64,000 nucleotides of DNA, taken from NCBI GenBank assembly GCA_002786065.1, contig NHNY01000006.1, forward strand, positions 1 through 64,000. Direction: 5' to 3'. Made by a program: the position numbers and the translations under genes. Positions 60,301 through 64,000 of this stretch are shown piece after piece. The DNA is from Microcyclospora pomicola (taxonomy: Eukaryota; Ascomycota; Dothideomycetes; Capnodiales). Under the pieces are notes generated by a model. It made no database searches, had not been told where the DNA came from, and saw only the letters and a program-made list of their open reading frames with translations. Position 1 is the stretch's first letter. Every line of letters begins with the position of its first letter.

Positions 60301-63210
60301 TCATTGGTTTCCATCCTCGCTCTCAAAATCACTCAATCCCTCCCATGGAAGTTCTCCAGTCTCCTCATCGCTCCAGCGCTCGTTCATACCGCCCAATGGC
60401 TGATGCTGGCGACCAACGCGACCTGCAAGCTCCATAGGATCGATGCCGACACTAGTCAAGGTCTCATCAATCGCATTCTGGTCCATTTCCTCTGGCTCCT
60501 CCCCACGGGTTTCAGCGGCCAAGGCAGCTTGCTTCTGCCCTTCGAGTACGTCGTATAGGTCATACACCTGATTGCTTCGCTTTTCAACCTCGAGGGTCAA
60601 GCGGTCCATTGTCGACTTGATGAGAGTCCGCTTTCGCTTCGACAGTGCAGGCGTGTGCTGGTTGTATAGCGACTGGCTGCCAGCAAGTCGAATCTTCAGG
60701 TGCTTGATCTCATCTTCAAGTTGTTTGATGACAGTAGCGAGGGCAAGAGTCGGTGCTTGAGATGGTCGGACTGTGGCCGACGTAACATCGGGATCCTCAG
60801 GAATCGCACGATCCGTGACTGGCACTGGGTTGGGTATGGCCATGTCTTTCCTTCCGGGATGGCATGCTGTGCAACTGGCAGCATTGTGCTGAATGCAGTT
60901 GGTCCCTGTCGACTGGGCTGTCGCTTGTACGGTCTGAGCCGTGGCATCCGGTAGGTTGAATGTGAATGTCAGATTCTCAGCACTCACAGCCCGTCGCCGA
61001 CGGCTAGTGTTGCTCGCAATTGACACATCGCCAACATCCTGTTCGGCCGACGGCATCTCCAATTCATCGGAGGTGTGCGGGGATTGCACTCGAACGTTCT
61101 TTACGACCCTAGCACGCGCATCTCCTGTAATGTCGCCAGTACCATTCATTCTTCCCGTGTCGAGGTTCATGCCAGCGAAGAAATCCTTGAGCGAGGACTT
61201 GCGCGTCATAGTCTGGGTAGGCTCAGACACAGAACGAACGGTATCGTTGTGTTGCGACGCCGGGGCGAAAGCGCCAGTGCGAGTACGACGCTCGTGTTCG
61301 AGTTGCTTCCGAAGCTTCGTCACTTCCATCGGGTCCAACAAGCTCAGTAATGTCAGGTCGCGATCGTCTTCTTCGGCAGTAGAACGTCCTTGATTGTGAG
61401 CAGTGTGCCCTACATCGAAGCCTTGTGTCTGCTGTGTCCATTCACGCTGAGTCGCAGGCATATCCCCGCGCACATCGCCTTGCACGGGCATGGATGCAGC
61501 ACGTCGGTGTGGTACACTACGATGGACGTCTGTGTCAGTGTCGAGCTCGAGGCGTTGAGAGTTGGTCCTGGGCTTGCTTGGACGACTCTTGACCATTTTC
61601 GGAGCTTGATCGCGTTGCTTTTGCACTTCGCGCGCGATCAGCATCGCGAGATCATCTTGCATAGACTGCGGCTGGGTTTCTGTGTAGAATTGTTGCGACT
61701 GGTCGTCTTGCGTTGGCTTGCCCCCCTTGTTGCCACGAACCAAGCCATTTCGCTGCCCAGATGGTGCATGTTGCGAGGCAGTCGTGGTGTCATGCGCCTC
61801 GTGTCCGTGTGTGTGCTCGTTTGTTTTGTTTCCGGCCGCGCGTTCCTGGTCGCCTGCAAGTGCACGTTTGCGTGAGCGAGAAGCGGAGATCCGTGCGCGT
61901 AGATTCTCGTTCTCTTTTCGCAGTGGTTCGAGGGAACCGTGTAACCTGTCGTTCTCCGCTTTCAGTGTGTCGAGGTTCCTGTGAAGAGATTCGTTCTCGG
62001 TCTTGAGTTCTTCGTTGTTATAATAGGCGACGGCGATTTGCGTGACGACCTCATCACGCTCCTTTGTCATCCGTCGGACACTGATCTCAGCAACGCTCAC
62101 TTTGCGTTCAGATCGATCCAAGCGATCTTGCAGACTTTTGACTGTAGCTTGAAGTCTGGTGCTCTCCTTTCGTGACTTCTCTTGCAATTGCTGTCCGTCA
62201 TCCGAGCCCAGTGCGCTGTCTGGTCGTCTCCGTTCTGCGTACAGCTGACTCTGCAAATCAATGACTTGATTCTCATATTCCTGCTGCTTCTGTTGTGCTT
62301 CTGACTTGTGCATCTCCAAATCCAGGATTCTATCCTGCAAGAGCTGGAGTGACGCGTAGATTTGCTTTTCCTCGTCTGGTGTAGCTATCCCATCGACAGG
62401 AACATGTTCCGGGCGGAGAGCTTTAGTCGACGCCGACGCAGCTCTTCGATTTAGTCTGGGGTTGGCGGTGCGAGCAAACACAGGGGTACCGTCCTTGCGA
62501 GCTCCAGAGACAAGCTCGGTGATATTCGGCAGATCTGGAAGTGCAAAGGAGTTGGCTGTGTATGTGGCGGACTGCACGGTTGGGTTTGTGGCGGCAGCAC
62601 GTCCGGGAGTCGTGATGTTGTTGTGTGAAACAGTGAGACGAGTCGCGGCATTAGAGTCATTCGCTGAAACGTGGCGAGGTCGAGGTTGGAACCGTGTGCT
62701 GCGCGGCTGAATAGTCGCGGTCGGCTCTTCGGCGTCGCGCAGCGTATCTGTGAGATTGCGAGGTACTGGGTTACTGACAGCACGTGTGGCTGGCAAGAGC
62801 TTACTCGCACTACGGATGGCAGCTTCGTGTCGAATCGTACCATCGTGCTTTCTTGCAGAGCTACGCTGAGGAATTGGCGGGGTGTTTGTGACCTCGTATA
62901 TGCTGTCGTTGCCCATGTCGAATCGGAAGTTGGAAGATTGATCGTCATTGCCGCCTTTCTGTGACGCGTTTCTTTTCAGACCACGACCAAGCTCGATGCT
63001 CATGTCCGTACTTCCCATGCTGCTACCTTCTGAGTTCGCATACTGGCCATATCCGAGCTGACCGAGTTGCGATTGGTCCACGTCCATCTGAGCGGTTGAG
63101 TGGAGAACGTCACCGTCGTGAAGATTGAAAGAGTCGTCAGCAGCTGTCATGTACATTTCTGGCGGCGAGGCTGTCCGACTACGCGCATGGTTCTGGAACC
63201 GTGAGGCCAT
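60301..63210 (-). CDS. Spindle-pole-body coiled-coil protein, Ppc89/Cep57-like
   Basis: One exon, 969 residues, starting MASRFQNHARSRTASPPEMY. Residues 1-275 are disordered. Residues 280-450 form a long coiled coil (LQDRILDLEMHKSEAQQKQQ onwards, with heptads through KENENLRARI). Residues 450-780 are low-complexity and basic. A Cys/His cluster CIQHNAASCTACH lies near 775-790. A Cep57-type microtubule-binding helix pair runs from about 823 to 900 (LEDEIKHLKIRLAGSQSLYN, LEVEKRSNQVYDLYDVLEGQ). This order fits the fungal Ppc89 group, which scaffolds the spindle pole body and anchors other components at mitosis. The end is acidic (ELPWEGLSDFESEDGNQ). Divergent from DPH2. Function is by family; no catalytic activity is expected. 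Confidence 0.85.
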   Translation of the reverse strand: MASRFQNHARSRTASPPEMYMTAADDSFNLHDGDVLHSTAQMDVDQSQLGQLGYGQYANSEGSSMGSTDMSIELGRGLKRNASQKGGNDDQSSNFRFDMGNDSIYEVTNTPPIPQRSSARKHDGTIRHEAAIRSASKLLPATRAVSNPVPRNLTDTLRDAEEPTATIQPRSTRFQPRPRHVSANDSNAATRLTVSHNNITTPGRAAATNPTVQSATYTANSFALPDLPNITELVSGARKDGTPVFARTANPRLNRRAASASTKALRPEHVPVDGIATPDEEKQIYASLQLLQDRILDLEMHKSEAQQKQQEYENQVIDLQSQLYAERRRPDSALGSDDGQQLQEKSRKESTRLQATVKSLQDRLDRSERKVSVAEISVRRMTKERDEVVTQIAVAYYNNEELKTENESLHRNLDTLKAENDRLHGSLEPLRKENENLRARISASRSRKRALAGDQERAAGNKTNEHTHGHEAHDTTTASQHAPSGQRNGLVRGNKGGKPTQDDQSQQFYTETQPQSMQDDLAMLIAREVQKQRDQAPKMVKSRPSKPRTNSQRLELDTDTDVHRSVPHRRAASMPVQGDVRGDMPATQREWTQQTQGFDVGHTAHNQGRSTAEEDDRDLTLLSLLDPMEVTKLRKQLEHERRTRTGAFAPASQHNDTVRSVSEPTQTMTRKSSLKDFFAGMNLDTGRMNGTGDITGDARARVVKNVRVQSPHTSDELEMPSAEQDVGDVSIASNTSRRRRAVSAENLTFTFNLPDATAQTVQATAQSTGTNCIQHNAASCTACHPGRKDMAIPNPVPVTDRAIPEDPDVTSATVRPSQAPTLALATVIKQLEDEIKHLKIRLAGSQSLYNQHTPALSKRKRTLIKSTMDRLTLEVEKRSNQVYDLYDVLEGQKQAALAAETRGEEPEEMDQNAIDETLTSVGIDPMELAGRVGRQHQPLGGMNERWSDEETGELPWEGLSDFESEDGNQ

Positions 63211-63620
63211 GACGGACAGCAGATATGTGTATTGGTATAAGCAGTGCTCGGCCTCAGAGCTGCTCGGGGACTGTGCTGCTTTCTAGTGATGATGTGGAAA
63301 GCTGTTTCTGTTCGTTCCACTCTAGTTAGACGTCGCTTCAGCCAGTTTCCTGCATTTGTGTGATCTTGTTCGTGTTCCAAAAGTTGTGTTTTTGAGCAAT
63401 GGGAAGTCGCGTGCAGTCAACAAACTATAGTCGCGAGTAAACAAAATATTGAAGCTTGGGAAGGTCAAGCGGAGATCGCGGAATTTGCGCCGTCTGTCCA
63501 CGAAATCCGAAACAAATCCCCAAACCTTAATCACATGACGCTCAATTTGAGCAACAGAGCAACGAAGATTTTCTAACACATGTTTGCAAAGTGAGCGAGG
63601 TGGTCGTGAGAGTGCCCAAG
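63211..63620. promoter_or_regulatory. Divergent promoter between the Ppc89-like gene and DPH2
   Basis: Gap of 410 bp between two start codons on opposite strands, A/T-richer at 63360-63460. Both promoters must lie here. No specific site assigned. Confidence 0.4.
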
Positions 63621-64000
63621 ATGGCTGCACCTGTACTATCGACGCCAGCAGAGCATATCCTCGAAGAGTCAGCCTCACTTCCTTTGCCCTCTGATGAGAC
63701 GCGATTGTCAGAAGAACAATTGTACATCCAGTACGAGATCAGACGGACAGTGGACGAGATCAAGCATGGCAAATGGCGAAGAATTGCTCTTCAATTCCCG
63801 GATGACATGCTTGTTGATGCTCCAAGAGTATTCGAACGACTGCGTGATGACCTCCATTCAGTCTCATCTGGAAAGCCAGGTTCAACAACCCAGACGGTAG
63901 CGGATGGGTTGAGCAAAGTCGCACTTCGTGATGATGTATCAGATCTCGCTGCCGTCTCAAGTGACAAGTCTGTCAAAGAAGACGGCGCGGATCAGAAGCT
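63621..64000 (+). CDS. DPH2: Diphthamide biosynthesis protein Dph2, 5' part
   Basis: A frame opens at the ATG at 63621 (MAAPVLSTPAEHILEESAS) and runs without a stop to the window end, 126 codons. The stretch YIQYEIRRTVDEIKHGKWRR followed by IALQFPDDMLVDAPRVFERL is the typical start of Dph2. With Dph1 it forms the radical-SAM-like iron-sulfur enzyme that moves the 3-amino-3-carboxypropyl group from S-adenosylmethionine to a histidine of elongation factor 2, in the cytosol. An acidic, Ser-rich insert starts after residue 80, as seen in fungal Dph2. The cluster-binding cysteines would lie past the window edge, so they cannot be checked. Partial because of the edge, not broken. Confidence 0.88.
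   Translation, partial: MAAPVLSTPAEHILEESASLPLPSDETRLSEEQLYIQYEIRRTVDEIKHGKWRRIALQFPDDMLVDAPRVFERLRDDLHSVSSGKPGSTTQTVADGLSKVALRDDVSDLAAVSSDKSVKEDGADQK

Noticed and set aside
1-64000. Transposons, LTR elements, virus relics, CRISPR arrays, rRNA or tRNA genes
   Set aside because: No terminal repeats, polymerase, integrase or transposase motifs, spaced repeat arrays or clear tRNA arm pairs were seen by eye; a dedicated search could still find a short one.

Overview
The window is nuclear DNA of a filamentous ascomycete (Pezizomycotina). The evidence is compact genes on both strands, short 49-106 bp GT-AG introns with CTAAC/CTGAC-like branch sites, Zn2Cys6 regulators, an eRF3 with a Gln/Asn/Tyr-rich head, and fungal families such as Met10, Yrb30, Rsm1 and a Ppc89-like spindle-pole protein. 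A dothideomycete is my best guess from the general look of the proteins; this is inference.

Layout. 0-12 kb: a gene-poor left edge, a glycine-zipper/RS-rich protein, an Rgt1-like Zn2Cys6 factor, a three-histidine-box hydroxylase with very GC-rich third positions, and a four-exon choline/GABA-type permease convergent to it. 12-22 kb: a small conserved mitochondrial-type protein, a nuclear-type protein with a SANT-like end that is divergent from the PP2A activator RRD1, and a Yor1/MRP-type ABC transporter. 22-32 kb: a sparse stretch with a two-exon unknown protein, a CUE/Smr (Cue2-like) nuclease and a FucP-type sugar transporter. 32-43 kb: a core block of SUP35 (eRF3), YRB30 (RanGTP-binding), MET10 (sulfite reductase alpha) and a seven-exon AAA ATPase with one GC-AG intron. 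44-49 kb: a DHA2 drug transporter next to a Zn2Cys6 regulator. 49-64 kb: RSM1-like C3HC zinc-finger protein, GDP-mannose pyrophosphorylase-like protein (alpha type), a dynamin-like GTPase, a PNPOx-FNR flavoprotein, a Ppc89-like coiled coil and the 5' part of DPH2.

The genes are mostly unrelated housekeeping functions: translation termination, diphthamide formation, no-go decay, sulfur assimilation, nucleotide-sugar supply, PP2A activation, Ran cycle, mRNA export and the spindle pole. Four transporters and two regulators lie between them. The only pair that looks like a local functional unit is the DHA2 transporter with its neighbouring Zn2Cys6 factor. I see no transposon, LTR element, viral relic, CRISPR array, rRNA, clear tRNA or polyketide/peptide synthetase cluster, and no convincing new multi-gene system. 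The best leads are an unplaced SANT-like protein, a repeated APWA tail on RRD1, a GC-AG intron, a frame-preserving 54-nt intron in the dynamin gene, PAM2-like motifs in the eRF3 head, and AGGTAGGTA repeats in promoter regions.
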